Source of the DNA: Bursaphelenchus xylophilus
Lineage: Eukaryota; Nematoda; Chromadorea; Rhabditida; Aphelenchoididae
Reading direction: 5' to 3'
Assembly: GCA_904066235.2 (NCBI GenBank)
Contig: CAJFCV020000005.1
Coordinates: 6,195,501 to 6,259,500 of the forward strand
Length of the DNA stretch: 64,000 bases
The position numbers and the translations under genes are program-made. Each line of letters opens with the position of its first letter. Position 1 is the first letter of the stretch. Shown one piece after another: positions 28,698-39,956 of this stretch. Under the pieces are notes generated by a model. The model worked only from the letters and a program-made list of their open reading frames with translations. It was not told where the DNA came from and ran no database searches.

Positions 28698-29727
28698 ATG
28701 TCTAACAACAGGACGCGATCGGTTAGTTTGCTGTTATATTGTAGTAGGCTATGACCTTTGAATACTTGGACGGATTCTTACTCAACGTTTTAGAGATCCC
28801 AGAGGTTGAAGGATGACAATGCTCCAAAAAGACCTTTGAATGCCTACAAGATCTTCTACAAGCATTATTATGAGCAGTTTAATAGGAAAAATCCGACAAC
28901 AGCCATTGATGCCAAAACTTTGATATCTCAGATTGGCCGAGCTTGGAGGGGACTGTCGGAAGAAGAGAAACAGGTACTTTAACAGTTCATGAGCACTCCT
29001 TTTTCAGCCCTTCCAAGAAAAGGCTTTGAAAGACAAACAAAGATACGAAAAAGAATTTGAGGATTACAAAAAGTCCGCCGATTACAAAAAGTTTGTCAGT
29101 AAGTTCATTACTGTAGTTGTGAAGTTGATTACATCGATCGAGATTCGTTTATGTTTTCTTTCAGAGAAACAAGAAGCCCATTTGCCAGACATTCCAGTTT
29201 TCAGTAAAGAATTTGTGAAGCATAATAAAGGCAAGTTTATAAGGTAATATAAGGCGGCGCGTGCGTTCTTCTTTCGGACCTCCCCGTAGCAGGCCCACAA
29301 ACGAGAAACCCTGAGTTTAGAACGCATGCGCCGTGTATATACATTTTTGCTTTTTTGGTATTCATTTCCATACACAATTTCAGACAGGGAAGCCGAACTT
29401 CGACAGTTGCGGAAGGAGATCTCATCATTTGAAGACAAAGCGGCTCCCATTGTTGATCGAATTAATGACATCCAAGAAGAGATTGATGCATTAAACAAGG
29501 ACCCCAAATATCTGGAGATCCTCGAGAAAGAGAAGTTGATGGGAATCTGGACAAGGAAGTTAATCCCTGAATTAGAACGAGCCGGTCTTCTGGATGAACT
29601 TGGCATTTCTTTCGAGACCTCCCCTGAGGAGCTTATTGATGTCATGGAATCCGTGCAGCATGACGGGAGCACTATGAACAAGCTAAAGAGTGCATTCAAC
29701 AAATTCTATCTACCTCTGTCCTCCTAA
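28698..29727 (+). CDS. hmg-20: HMG20-type (BRAF35-like) HMG-box protein
   Basis: Five exons (28698-28721, 28794-28973, 29008-29098, 29165-29230, 29384-29727) give 234 residues. HMG20A/B proteins bind DNA non-specifically and join LSD1-CoREST-type chromatin complexes. One HMG box (about 13-85) starts APKRPLNAYKIF and contains IGRAWRGLSEEEKQ. It is followed by HLPDIPVFSKEF and the coiled coil REAELRQLRKEI, both close to the HMG20A sequence. The last intron must use a GC donor (GCAAGT at 29231): only this gives the phase that joins KHNK to DREAELRQL, the spacing seen in HMG20A. A GT alternative 15 bp later gives the wrong frame. A poly(A) signal lies at 29737. The SPATA7-like gene follows after 370 bp on the same strand. 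Confidence 0.85.
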
Positions 29728-29736
29728 ATAAGCTTT

Positions 29737-29742
29737 AATAAA
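29737..29742 (+). terminator. Poly(A) signal of the HMG20-type gene
   Basis: AATAAA, 10 bp after the stop codon. Confidence 0.6.
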
Positions 29743-30097
29743 TTTTTTAAATTCATTTTTTCCCAGGATTCGAATACGTTTTTAATCCCTTTTTGGGTGG
29801 GCAAAGAGAGGGCTGCGTACATTCTAAAGGCCCTCCGCTCTAAGACGTAATAAACTTGTACATAATCTGGCGATTTCCAGGCACAAAAAAATTAATTTCG
29901 CCGACTAATCCGAGAGAGCGCGAGAATAGCCAGTGGTCAGTTGTCATGACAATCAACGGCCCTCAGACATTCCCTGCTTCCGGATACTTATATGTTTCAA
30001 GGGAATGAAGCGGGAGGAAGCCCTCCACTTAACCAATCATCATTACCGACTTTACACTTCCATCAGGCCGGTGGTCGACTGTTCTCCGCCCGTCTCT

Positions 30098-31159
30098 ATG
30101 TACAGTAGTCCGAAGAGTAAGAGTAATAGGTAAATTAGTTGTGCCCTTTTAGGTGTCCATTATAAGCCATTTCCCATGAGACGACCCGCCAGTTGCCAGG
30201 CTCTTGCAAAGTATGTTCCAAATGGTCAAATGTAATATTCCTTTTTAGAAAACATGGGAAGGAAGAGTTAAATCACTTTCTCTCAAGGAAGAACCAGGAA
30301 ATCACTCCAATTAATCTTGGTTTTAATGCATTTGCCAGATCCACATCAGTCCTCAATCTGAGCGAAATAAAAAAGGAAGGCACGATGAATAGAGTAAGGC
30401 CATTTATATTAATCATCATCTTTAGATCCAATCCAAACTTTTAAACAGTCGAGTTTATCAACCTCCAATCAAGGTAGAGAAGCCCCCAAAACCTCCAAGC
30501 CAACGAGACTACGCAACAAATGATGTGCAGTATCGCGCGGTACCTGAGAAAACAGAACAAAAACGACGGAATGAGAGATTGAGCAGTCATTACTACAGAT
30601 TCAAGGACTATGTTCTCGACCTGATTATACTCAGAGGAGTGTTCACAGACAGGTAAGTGAACTATTAATTTTAAATCACATTTGCAGTGTCATCATGGAG
30701 TGTTTTGCTCAAGAGATCGAGAAGCGAACAGATTTAGATAAGGTAAAGCCGACCTAAATTAATATATTTTACATAATTTTAGAACAAAATGGAATCAATC
30801 ATGTATGATACCTTGGCTGATCTAGGAGTAAAATCATCCGGCAGCGAAGCGAAAAGAAGTGCCGCCAAAGTAAAACTGAATGTAAGAAGATCCGGTTCAT
30901 TGTAAGTTAGCTATCCAGTATAATATATCGTGATACCAATAGATCCTCTTTGTCTTCCGGACGTGGTAGCAGTACCCCACAGTCTTCTGCGTCCTCAAAA
31001 AAATCAAAGGATGACTATCAATCAGATTCGTCTACCCGAAGCAACGTCTCAAATTCCAGTCAGAATACCGTGTTTACAGTGTCCCCGGTGTCTTCAAAGT
31101 CGGTTCAAAGCGAAGAATTAAGTGAACAACTGTCCGCAAATAGCCTAGGAAGTCATTAA
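30098..31159 (+). CDS. SPATA7-like protein (ciliary), tentative
   Basis: Seven exons (30098-30116, 30153-30210, 30249-30393, 30426-30652, 30688-30742, 30783-30901, 30943-31159) join in frame to 279 residues. The most conserved-looking part is FKDYVLDLIILRGVFTD, then CFAQEIEKRTDLDKNKME and LADLGV. This pattern resembles the C-terminal region of SPATA7, a protein of the ciliary transition zone, as I remember it. The rest is basic and the last 70 residues are Ser-rich and disordered. I see no enzyme motif. Start choice rests on frame: MYSSPKS joins in phase 1 to exon 2. The gene is convergent with the LAMP-like gene, and the two stop codons are 19 bp apart. In C. elegans, cilia occur only on sensory neurons, so a neuronal role would be expected if the assignment holds. 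Confidence 0.6.
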
Positions 31160-31178
31160 ATTAGTTGTAGATGTTTAT

Positions 31179-32323
31179 TTAAATGTCGTTATATAAAGTT
31201 CGACGAGATGGTAATAGTTGTCGCCAAACGCTGTAGCCACTTAATGTTCCAACTGAGCTCAGGCCCAAGACAATACCTGAGAAGACGGTCATCATGCTTT
31301 GGAAAGATTCACTTAAGGTTCTTTTTCGGGTTCTCTCGCACAGATATACTGAAAAGAATAATTTTTTTTTAAACAAGGAAAGTACTTTTTTATGGGGGCT
31401 CCTACGTTTAGACGAAACATATCTCAAAAAAATCCGAAAAATTGTGCTGATCAAGTATGTAAAAAATAGCCCGATTTGGGGTTTCAAGGTCGAAAATACC
31501 AAAAAACTGGCTAAATTTCCTTACAAAAGTCGCAGGCATTGAAGGCTTAAAACCTTCGATTAAGCTGATGTTCTTAAACAGCATAATTTTACGTATTCTT
31601 TGAGATGCGTTCCGTCTAAAAGTAGGAGTCGCCATACAAGCACTCTCCTTGTAAAAAGTATAAGCAATTGTTAATAGTAAACCCTTTCTTACTATTACTC
31701 CCAAAATTAGATCCAGTATTCACGGGCTGCATATCAATTTCAGGAAGGAATTCAACAATAATATTCTTGTATTTTTCATGGATTAAGGTCACATTCAGCC
31801 GGTCATTGCATACGAACTTTTGTCTGATAGGAGCACTGATCACTATTGTGTCATTAGGAGATCGAAACTCAATGGAACGACCTAAAATGTTACGGGCCTT
31901 TATGCTCAACCTACTCTTGAATTTCTCTGTGTAAATGACCTCTTTTAACTGCCATCTGAGTTGATCCACTGGCTGCCCAAGCACTCTGACGAAGGCTTCC
32001 TTGAAGACAAGTCTTATTTGTTTTCTTCTCTCTCCAGAACTCCACTTTGCAATCAATTCCGAAGATTTTCTGACTTCATTATGTAGTGCACAGTAGCCCG
32101 AGAGTTTGAATTCATTGGAACTCAAGTCAACCGTCTCCGTTGCGATGTCTGTTCCATTCAAATTCAAATTATACAACTTTAGTTGGAATTTGAGCACCAA
32201 ACAACTCTTCTCCTCGTGATTGATCAGCCCAAATTCTTTGTGCAAAGGATCCACAAAGGCCTTGAAATGGCTGCAAAATACAATCCCAAATTGAACGAGA
32301 ACAAATAAAAACGGAATAGTCAT
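31179..32323 (-). CDS. LAMP-like type I membrane protein
   Basis: Two exons (32323-31693, 31348-31179) give 266 residues. A signal peptide (MTIPFLFVLVQFGIVFCS) precedes a luminal domain with two cysteine pairs: SCLVLKF...GYC about 37 residues apart, and FVCND...YLC about 41 apart. This is the spacing of LAMP domains. One transmembrane helix (MMTVFSGIVLGLSSVGTL) and a short tail ending YNDI follow; YxxI is a tyrosine sorting signal as used for lysosomal or synaptic-vesicle targeting. LAMP family members in nematodes include LMP-1 and UNC-46; I cannot say which this matches. Two donors end in the same phase (31693 or 31699), and the better one, GTAAGA, was used. The stop codon overlaps an AATAAA motif. 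Confidence 0.7.
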
Positions 32324-32884
32324 TCTCCGGGAAGACAACAAATAAGAGATGGCCAAGTGCCCGCTCCTCTTTGCGCCGAGATTAAAACATTTCCTTGAAT
32401 GGTGCTTAAGCCCTCAGGCGTGTCATCAATAAAAAAAAACAGCCATACAGTAGGCATGGCTCTAGGCCGGGCTTTGCAAACGGCCCGGGCCGACTAATTT
32501 TGCTGCGAGCCCCAGGCTTTCATTTTCAGACCCGGCAAGGTTTTAAATAAAATTCGGAATTTCCCAGAACTAAATTCGAGAAAAAAATCACTCCAAAATA
32601 TTGCAACATGACATTAACAAGTAAGAAAACGAAAAAATACCTGATCTTCCCCCAGAAAAATCAAAACAGAATTAAGAGTTTCTTGGCATCCGAAAAGACC
32701 CGGATAGGACTTTTTTCACAGAATGAAAATTTCCAAACTCAATAAATTAGACAGGATATTTTACCCGGACCGATCCTGGAAACATCGGCCTGGGTGCAAC
32801 CATGAATACCATACAATGAGAATTTATTATAAGAAAACAATTGAAACATTATATAAATGAGATGAATAAGAATAAAAACAGATA
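32324..32884. other. Spacer with possible degenerate GC-rich repeat
   Basis: 561 bp between two minus-strand genes. GGCCGGGC and GGCCCGGGCC words at 32464-32495, and CCCGGACCGATCC near 32765, look like decayed inverted ends related to the GC-rich element at 56.7 kb. TTTATT at 32822 would be a minus-strand poly(A) signal for the KANSL2 gene. Confidence 0.35.
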
Positions 32885-35277
32885 TCAACGAGTCATCGCG
32901 TGTACAGCGACGTTTTTACTTCCATTCTTAACGTACGAAATGGGGGCCTTCGCTCGCACTCCGTTGCCGGACATTGCCAGAGGATTGGAATGTCGGACGA
33001 TGTTGCTGACCGTGGGGTTCTGGATACAGTACGAGGGGTTAATCGAAGGCATCACCGGATGAGCGTATTGTAGAGTTCGTGGTCTGTTTAGGGGCATGGG
33101 AGGGCGGACCATCACGTTTCTTCGGCCCCCGCGAGTTATAGGTCGTCGTTGTTGTATGTTCTGGGCTTCCTCACTACTTTGACGACATAGGGCCCGGGCG
33201 TCATCTGATGACATAAAAGGTCGAGTTCGAGCGCATGTCGCCATAAGATCGATGGCAGAATGTTGGACATGGAATGACTGCGATCGAACGGTGGGATTCC
33301 CGGTTTGGATTGTGGATGGAACCGTACTCCGATTTCGGGGAATACCCCTGCTAAAAAAATGTACTCTCACATGAAATAACAAACTGGAAAAAACTGAAAG
33401 TCACATGACGTGAATCATCAACCGCCCAAAAAACAATCGACATGCGCTTACTTGTCAACTATCCGACTGTTTTGAATGATCGCTACTGGCCCATTGGTGA
33501 TTACGTTACCTCCGTGATTGACCCGTTTATCTTCGGTGGACGTCCTCACTTGCTGCTCGAGCTCCTCAAAAGGCAAATCTCCGTCAATAACAGGCGCATT
33601 CTCAGTTAACTTCAATTTCTTCTGTTCCACGTTATACATCTCCTCAGGCAACAATGTCGGAGTCTTCAGCATTCTCCGGCCAGGTAAAGGAACCGCCTTT
33701 CTTGTAGTTACCTGAACCATAGATGAATCGGGGAACTTCAAGTTGAGATCATGACTTTCTTCGGCTTTCAGGTTATTGTCTTCTGATCTTGATATCTCAG
33801 TTTTCGGCACGGGGGATAAAGTGTAATCACTTTTGGTCGAGATTGGAGAGCATTCCATCGCCTGAGGCACTGTCCGCCACCCATTCACAATTTTTTGTAC
33901 TTTTGGAGGAGGTGCAACTGAAATCTGACCTCCGTTCACCGGTGCCGTAGGGGCTGAATGGATCACTGAAGGCATGGGTACTATTGCCGGCCTCTTCTGG
34001 GCGGAATGAATCTTGCATAAACTCTCCAGCGGAAGACAGTAATTGCTACATTGCTTGCATCGAACAAATAACTTCTGAGCAGCGTCGTTTTGTATATCTA
34101 AAAATGCCAACGTATTAAATATTTCAACCCAATTATCAAGAAAAGGAAAACTTACGCTTGGTGCAAAAATCAGTCATCGGTACCCTGAATCTACCACATT
34201 TCTTTTCTCGAACCCCTCCATTCCGTCGTTCAACGTAGTCGACTATAGAGTTGACAACGGAGAGAACGGTATCTTCGGATGAAGCATTATATAACAACGG
34301 GGATCGGTATTGAGCATTAACATCGGGAAAAATCTCGGTTCTCTCCACATAATCACATCGGAAGGTCGGATCGCTCCGTCCCGAGTCTGTCAGCCACATA
34401 CTTGGAGGAACCTTAATTCCGTTCTTTTCGTACACATGTTTTCTCTCAGCCTTCTCAATATATGGTAATACCAGCGGACCTGGCACCCCATATCGTTTGT
34501 CATCTCTCAATCTGTCCAACATTATCCGTTCTTTTGGATTCCTTACAACAAGCTTGTCTAAACATAAGAATAAACGAAAAGAAAATAAACTAACATCTCC
34601 TCTGCTCTTTTTTACATTCTGGCCTCATCTTCAGATGCTCTTTAAACCTGTCCATAACCAATTCCCGCATACATCTTAGTCGTTCCAATGTTCGGCCTAA
34701 TGCTGCATCGTACTGTCGAGCGATCTCCTTGTCAGTCATATACGTAGCCCCCCTCAATGGATTGTCCGCGGAATTGATGTAGCTCTCAGAACAACAGGGA
34801 TCATAAACGTGAAGTCCTTCGATCCTTGAATCGTCTTCCACTGCCTCCTTATCATCACTGAAAACAACAAGACATATTCATCGTCTAAACATTAAACCTC
34901 ATAAAAAAAACAACATACTCTTTGGTATTTAATTTAAACCCGGGGTCAATTGCAGCTCTGGTCTTCCGCGCATATGCTCGAATAGCGTTTATATGAGACA
35001 AATGCTGAAATAAACAACAGATTATATAAAACGGATGGAAAAAACTCACCTTATCACAAAAATTACTCAACTCATCAATAAATTCTGGCTTTTGGGAAGA
35101 GTTTGCAGCTGTATCTTCGCCCCTGACATTATTCCGACACTGAAGGAGAAGGTTAGAAACGTATTGACAACGCCGATATCCTTTAGATTCTGCCTCGTTC
35201 AGGGAATTTTCAGGATCAACCTGACAATGTGTAACCGAATTTGTCAAAAAGGAAGTCGATGGCTCATCTAAGGCCAT
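32885..35277 (-). CDS. KANSL2: KANSL2 homologue (NSL histone acetyltransferase complex)
   Basis: Six exons (35277-35050, 35004-34919, 34857-34595, 34557-34156, 34097-33452, 33350-32885) give 696 residues. KANSL2 is a subunit of the nuclear NSL complex that acetylates histone H4 with MOF. The two C3Hc3H-type zinc motifs mark the family (shared with INO80D): RRCQY...QCRN near residue 35, and CGRFRVPMTDFCTKH followed by CKQCSNYCLPLESLCKIH near 330-365. The middle helix region (LERLRCMRELVMDRFKEHL) is also typical. The C-terminal third is disordered and basic. The exon 4-5 join creates FCTKH and supplies the zinc-binding His. The next ATG in frame was taken as start; the frame is open a few codons upstream. 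The gene is divergent from NAXD across 1.15 kb. Confidence 0.85.
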
Positions 35278-36431
35278 CAATAAAGCATCCAAGAGATCAG
35301 TAAGGATGTAAGTGGAGAAATTAGATGTTCATCAACTAAAAAACAAAATTTTAATTCAACACGAGCAGAGAAAACTTTCGCGCACGTTCAAGGCAAAATT
35401 CACAACATCCTCAATTCGGCCAGCAATACAAAAATAGTTGATAATGTCGTGATCAAAAATTAAAATCAAAAACATGGCTGGTTCTAATCCGACGTGGCCT
35501 CTCGGCCCCATCGTATAAAATGTACCAGCTTAACCCCCGAGGATGACGAAATTAAAATTCCCTTGGAAAAAACCCGGCTTCACCCTGTGAATCGCCCAGC
35601 TGCGGCAACCAATTGGGTGCGTCTGTCGCCCTTGGAATGGCCTCGGTCCCGCTCCACACGCAAAACGACGGAAAAGAAACAGAGAACGGAACAAGGAAGC
35701 ATGTGGCCACAGGAGGGCCTAGAACAATACGAATAGTGGAAAAAATCGTTGGTAGGCCTTCCCCTTCCACTTCTGGACCCTCTAGAAGAAAAATGCATCT
35801 CTCGAAATCTCTAAAACTATCTCTGCTCGAAGCAACTTGTCTGGCCCTCCATCCAGGCGCCTTCTCTTCTTCTGAACCGACCGACGGCGTCACGTGCACT
35901 CAAAAACAATCTGAGAGATCGTTCCGATGAAGAGACGCCTGGAGAGCGGAGACGCAAAAAGAGAAAGCGCCCGTCCCAATGCAAGACCCAAGCCCCTTCC
36001 TCTCCCGCCAACTCGTCGGTCTGTGTTCGGCCTTCGTTTCTATCCCCCCCCCCCCCCCCCTTTTTTTTTTGAAGCCCTAAATTTTCTTGCAGCGCGACAA
36101 CGGATAGAGCAAACACCTAAAATACGAGCATAACACGATCAATGGGAGTAGCATCAGTCTAATTGTCCCAATCAGCCTCATTTGCCAATCCTGTTACAGA
36201 ATGCCAAAGGCGGTCGTTTTGCCTGAATTTCGGTGTGGAACGTGAAGAAAAAATAATAAACAAAAATATAGAAACAAAAAGTTGCGTGCAATTGGAATAT
36301 AACGAATTTGTAACTCATCCTTTTTAGATAAGCGGACTAATTAATGTTTCTTGTAACGTTTTGGATTATAAGATGTCGCCTATTTCATGTTTTCTGAGTG
36401 TACTGTCTAATTCTTCATTGTAGTTGCACTG
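35278..36431. other. Divergent promoter region of KANSL2 and NAXD
   Basis: 1.15 kb, GC-richer in the middle (35490-36060) and open in several frames on both strands, which I read as composition and not coding. It includes a run of 17 C followed by 10 T at 36044-36070. No exon with splice context was found. Confidence 0.4.
36044..36070. repeat. Homopolymer pair C17-T10
   Basis: Seventeen C followed directly by ten T. The exact length may be unreliable in any sequence read. Confidence 0.85.
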
Positions 36432-37844
36432 ATGTCTATAAAAAGAGTTTTCGAATACTTTCCTAAATTGGGTCCTCATCTGAAAAAAGGAGAATGTGGG
36501 AGGATTGCAGTGGTTGGAGGTGCCTTAGAGTACACTGGGGCCCCATACTTCTCCGCCATGGCTCCGATGAAAATTGTAAGGTCGATAAACAACTTATTCA
36601 TGTTCAGGGAGCCGATCTCAGTTATCTCTTCTGCCCAATTGAAGCTGCTGCGGTCATTAAAACTTATAGTCCAGAGCTTATTGTACATCCATCACAAGAG
36701 TTCGAGAAAATTGACGGAATGATTGGAAGAATCGACAGTCTGGTCATCGGGCCTGGATTAGGCAGAGATAAAGAGAAATTAGTGCCTCTATTGAGAAAAA
36801 TTCTGAACAGAGTCCGAAACCAGGGTACATTAAGTGTTGTGATTGATGCTGTAAGCGTTATTCCACAACCTTCCAATTGGGGCAGATCGAATTTCTGTAG
36901 CTAGTGGTATATGACTCTCAACTACCGTAGACCGCTAGACAAACGGATGTAACTGCAGTCAAGTAGCCTGGATCGGTAGTAAAAGAGTTGGAATAGTAGC
37001 CAAAAACGTTACGGAATTCTCAGTTTTTTGGCTGACATTTTAACTTCTTCTGTAGCGTTATAGACCGTTTGGCAGCCATTCATTCACTCTCGTTTGTCTG
37101 CCAGCCATTACTTGCAACGACTTTGCAACGACGATTCGGAAACAAATTCAAGCTTTTAGATAACGAATAAACCGCCTTTCTACGTTCCTAAGCGTTGTCT
37201 AGCTATAAAAAACTTAGATGCTACTTTGAGCACTCAAATTCGGTCTGCCCCAAATGAAATCTGCACCAAAAGAAGGGTAGCCCGTTATTCACAATGAAAG
37301 TGTAATGTTTTAGGATGGCTTGTTCCTGCTAGCTGATTGCATAGACGAAGTAAAAGCTTGTCCCAATGTAATTTTAACTCCAAATCATCGAGAATTTGAT
37401 AGATTATATGAAATTGTTTTTGGTGGACAGAAACCGCAAGGTGACATCACAAAGCAAGTCCAGAAGTTGGCCAAAGAATTGAGGGTTATCATATTTCGGA
37501 AAGGCGAAGAAGATATAATTACCGATGGAGAGAAAAGTAGGGACATTGATTGGGAATTACACCGGTTTATTTCAGCTGAGATTGGCAAAGAGCAAGGATG
37601 TGACCGAAGATGCGGGGGTCAAGGAGACCTGTTATCTGGAACCATTGCCCTTTTTAGCTATTGGGTCAGACTAAAGGAAGGAACAAGTTCAATTAAGAGC
37701 GAGCATCTAATTCTGGGCGGTCATCTGGCGAGCGATTTTATCAGATTTTGTTCCAGGTACACCTTTTCTAATATCGGAAGGTCTATGAATGCCACGGATA
37801 TTTTGGACAACATACGCCATGTGGTGAAGGAACATGACGTTTAA
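36432..37844 (+). CDS. NAXD: ATP-dependent NAD(P)HX dehydratase
   Basis: Three exons (36432-36575, 36608-36850, 37314-37844) give 305 residues. The enzyme repairs hydrated NADH and NADPH (S-NAD(P)HX), using ATP in metazoans, with the epimerase NAXE. Ribokinase-like fold motifs are present: GRIAVVGGALEYTGAPYFSA at the N-terminus, YSPELIVHP, the glycine loop VIGPGLGR, VIDADGLFLLAD across the exon 2-3 join, LTPNHREFDRL, and the ATP/catalytic motif RRCGGQGDLLSG. The length equals the family core with no added targeting peptide, so a cytosolic form is likely; a mitochondrial form from an upstream start is not visible. Intron 2 (463 bp) contains a 375-bp inverted-repeat element. A poly(A) signal lies at 37866. 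Confidence 0.95.
36878..37252. mobile_element. MITE in the NAXD intron, 375 bp
   Basis: The ends TGGGGCAGATCGAATTT and (reverse complement of the right end) TGGGGCAGACCGAATTTG are inverted repeats. AAT occurs directly on both sides (36875-36877 and 37253-37255), a possible 3-bp target duplication as in Harbinger-type elements. No open frame. Confidence 0.65.
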
Positions 37845-38999
37845 TTGGGCAGACTTGGAACTTAAAATAAATATGTACTGAGTAATGTGGGGGTAATTTC
37901 TGCCTAATGTATGACATAGAAACAAAAAGTCGCTGATTGTAAATCGATCTGTAAAATTTTAAAACTCAAAAAATGTGTGACACTTTTCCACGTTGCAATG
38001 TGAATAAATTCTGCATGTTATCCAATGGTGATTGACAATGGTGCTTTAGTGCTGAATGACCAGTTTTGTAAGATTTCTAACTAAAAGTCGCCCGCTAGAT
38101 AACTGAAAAGTTTAGGATTTTTCAAATCTTGAGGGTCAATGTCTCGAAGATGGAGTAAATCACACATTTTTTTGTACCTCTAACGGATGTTTAAACGTCT
38201 ATTCACTCTCATTGAAAAAAATTAACAAACTGACCATCGCCAAATGGCAAGTGTTTTTACACCGTTGGAAAGCAATACTTGAAACCACTCAATTTTTGCG
38301 GAATACCTTTCCGCGACGATATACTGTAATTTACAGTATTTCTCGGCCTTTTTGCAAAACATTTATTTGTCTACTTTGGGAGAAAAAATTCTCGTGGCAC
38401 CAAGGGAAAAGCATAAGGTTGTTTCAATAGTGCATTGCTTGCTAAAATCCGTGTTTTTTGGGAAAAAGAAGTGTTCATGAAAATTTCTGATTACTGGTTA
38501 AAAAGTTACTTTACCGGAGCCTGTTATACGCATTTTTCTGAAAAAAGAAGAGAAAGTTGTAAAATAAGCCAAAAACATGATGTCCAACTCTGTGAAAGCT
38601 AACAATTAGTGAAGCTGAGATAAAAGAAATTTTCGATGTTTAGATTTTCGTTTGTGGATGGTCACAACCATCATATATCAAATAATGTAGGTTTTATGTG
38701 GCAAGTATTAGCCCATCCATTGTCAGAGGAAAAATGTTGCATTACATTTTTTCAGGGAAAGACTTGGCGTCATCCCAGTAAGTTGTGGAAGACTTGACCC
38801 ATCTGTGTCTCGCCGCGAAAAGCCTTGTGTTTTGGCCGAATTGATCGAGAGCAAAAACCGTTGAATAGTCGTTGAAAAAGTTTACCCGTTCGTGTATGAT
38901 TGTAAGAATGTTTACGTTATAACAAGATTTGTATTCATATATAAGATATTTGGCTTTGTTCGGCTCATTTCTTGCATAATATCGCATTTTTTTAGCAAG
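37845..38999. other. Intergenic region between NAXD and vha-4
   Basis: AT-rich, 1.15 kb. It contains the NAXD poly(A) signal at 37866-37871. TTTTTTTAG ends at 38995, just before the vha-4 start, and looks like a spliced-leader acceptor. No gene was seen. Confidence 0.4.
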
Positions 39000-39826
39000 A
39001 TGGCGGGTCCCATGCTGTACACATTTTACTCCTTATCGGCAGTATCATCTGCAGTGTTTATTGGGACAGGTAAGGTTTAGTACAACTCCAAAATTCTATT
39101 GATAAATTATAATTTCAGCCTTGTTTTACATGCTGACAGGGCAGGGTTCAAGGTTTGATATTGCCTGGTTTTTGACGGAAACTTCTCCGCATATGTGGGC
39201 CGGTGTGGGTTTAGCAGCTTCCTTGTCGTTGTCAGTTATTGGAGCCGGCTGGTAAGTTAAGTTTAACTGTTTGGATTCATATTCTTAGGGGAATTTTCAC
39301 AACGGGTTCGTCCATTCTCGGTGGAGGAGTCAAAGCTCCGCGCATCCGAACAAAGAATTTGGTATCTATCATCTTCTGTGAGGCCGTCGCCATTTTCGGT
39401 ATCATCATGGCCTTTGTGTTTGCTGGGAAATTGTCTGTAAGTTATTCGTAAAGCTGTTATTTTACTCTTTAGCCATTCGATCGTGCTGCTGTTGATATTA
39501 CCACCGACGCTGGCCGATTGATTTTGTCCCGAAACTTGGCCTCGGGCTATCTTCTTTTTGGTGCCGGTTTGACCGTTGGTTTCAGTAATCTTGTTTGCGG
39601 TTTGGCCGTTGGTATTGTTGGATCCGGAGCAGCTCTCGCTGATGCCGCTAACCCGGCTCTCTTTGTAAAGATCCTTATTATCGAAATCTTTGCTAGTGCT
39701 ATCGGTCTTTTTGGTATGATCATCGGTATTGTTCAGGTAAGCTTTTGATTTTATTTTTTCTTATTTTATGGTAATTGAATTATCTTCCTTGTTTAGACGA
39801 ACAAGGCACAGTTTGGCAACTCATAG
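39000..39826 (+). CDS. vha-4: V-ATPase V0 subunit c'' (ATP6V0B)
   Basis: Five exons (39000-39069, 39119-39251, 39289-39436, 39473-39736, 39797-39826) give 214 residues, the usual size for this subunit. It is part of the proton-carrying ring of the vacuolar H+-ATPase in lysosomes and other acid compartments. Five hydrophobic helices are visible. The proton-binding glutamate lies in [11 protein letters not shown], and [20 protein letters not shown] and [17 protein letters not shown] are family signatures. The start codon follows a strong acceptor (TTTTTTTAG) by four bases, as expected for a spliced-leader mRNA with almost no 5' UTR. The last coding exon has only ten codons. The gene is convergent with the collagen gene. 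Confidence 0.95.
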
Positions 39827-39956
39827 ATGAAGATAACCGTCAGATTCTCAGCCTTTGCTAGTTATCAGAGGTTATTCTTATATCTCGTCACAGATATTAC
39901 CAAATTTTTATTTAATTATAAAGCTTGAATCTAAGTCTTTTATTCTCACAGCGTCT

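Noticed and set aside
28698..29727. Mitochondrial TFAM/HMG-5 identity for the HMG-box gene
   Set aside because: Only one HMG box is present, and the downstream DIPVFSKEF...REAELRQLRK matches HMG20A and not TFAM.
35494..36133. Several 80-115 codon frames between KANSL2 and NAXD
   Set aside because: Same region is open on both strands, encodes low-complexity peptides and includes homopolymers; read as promoter DNA.
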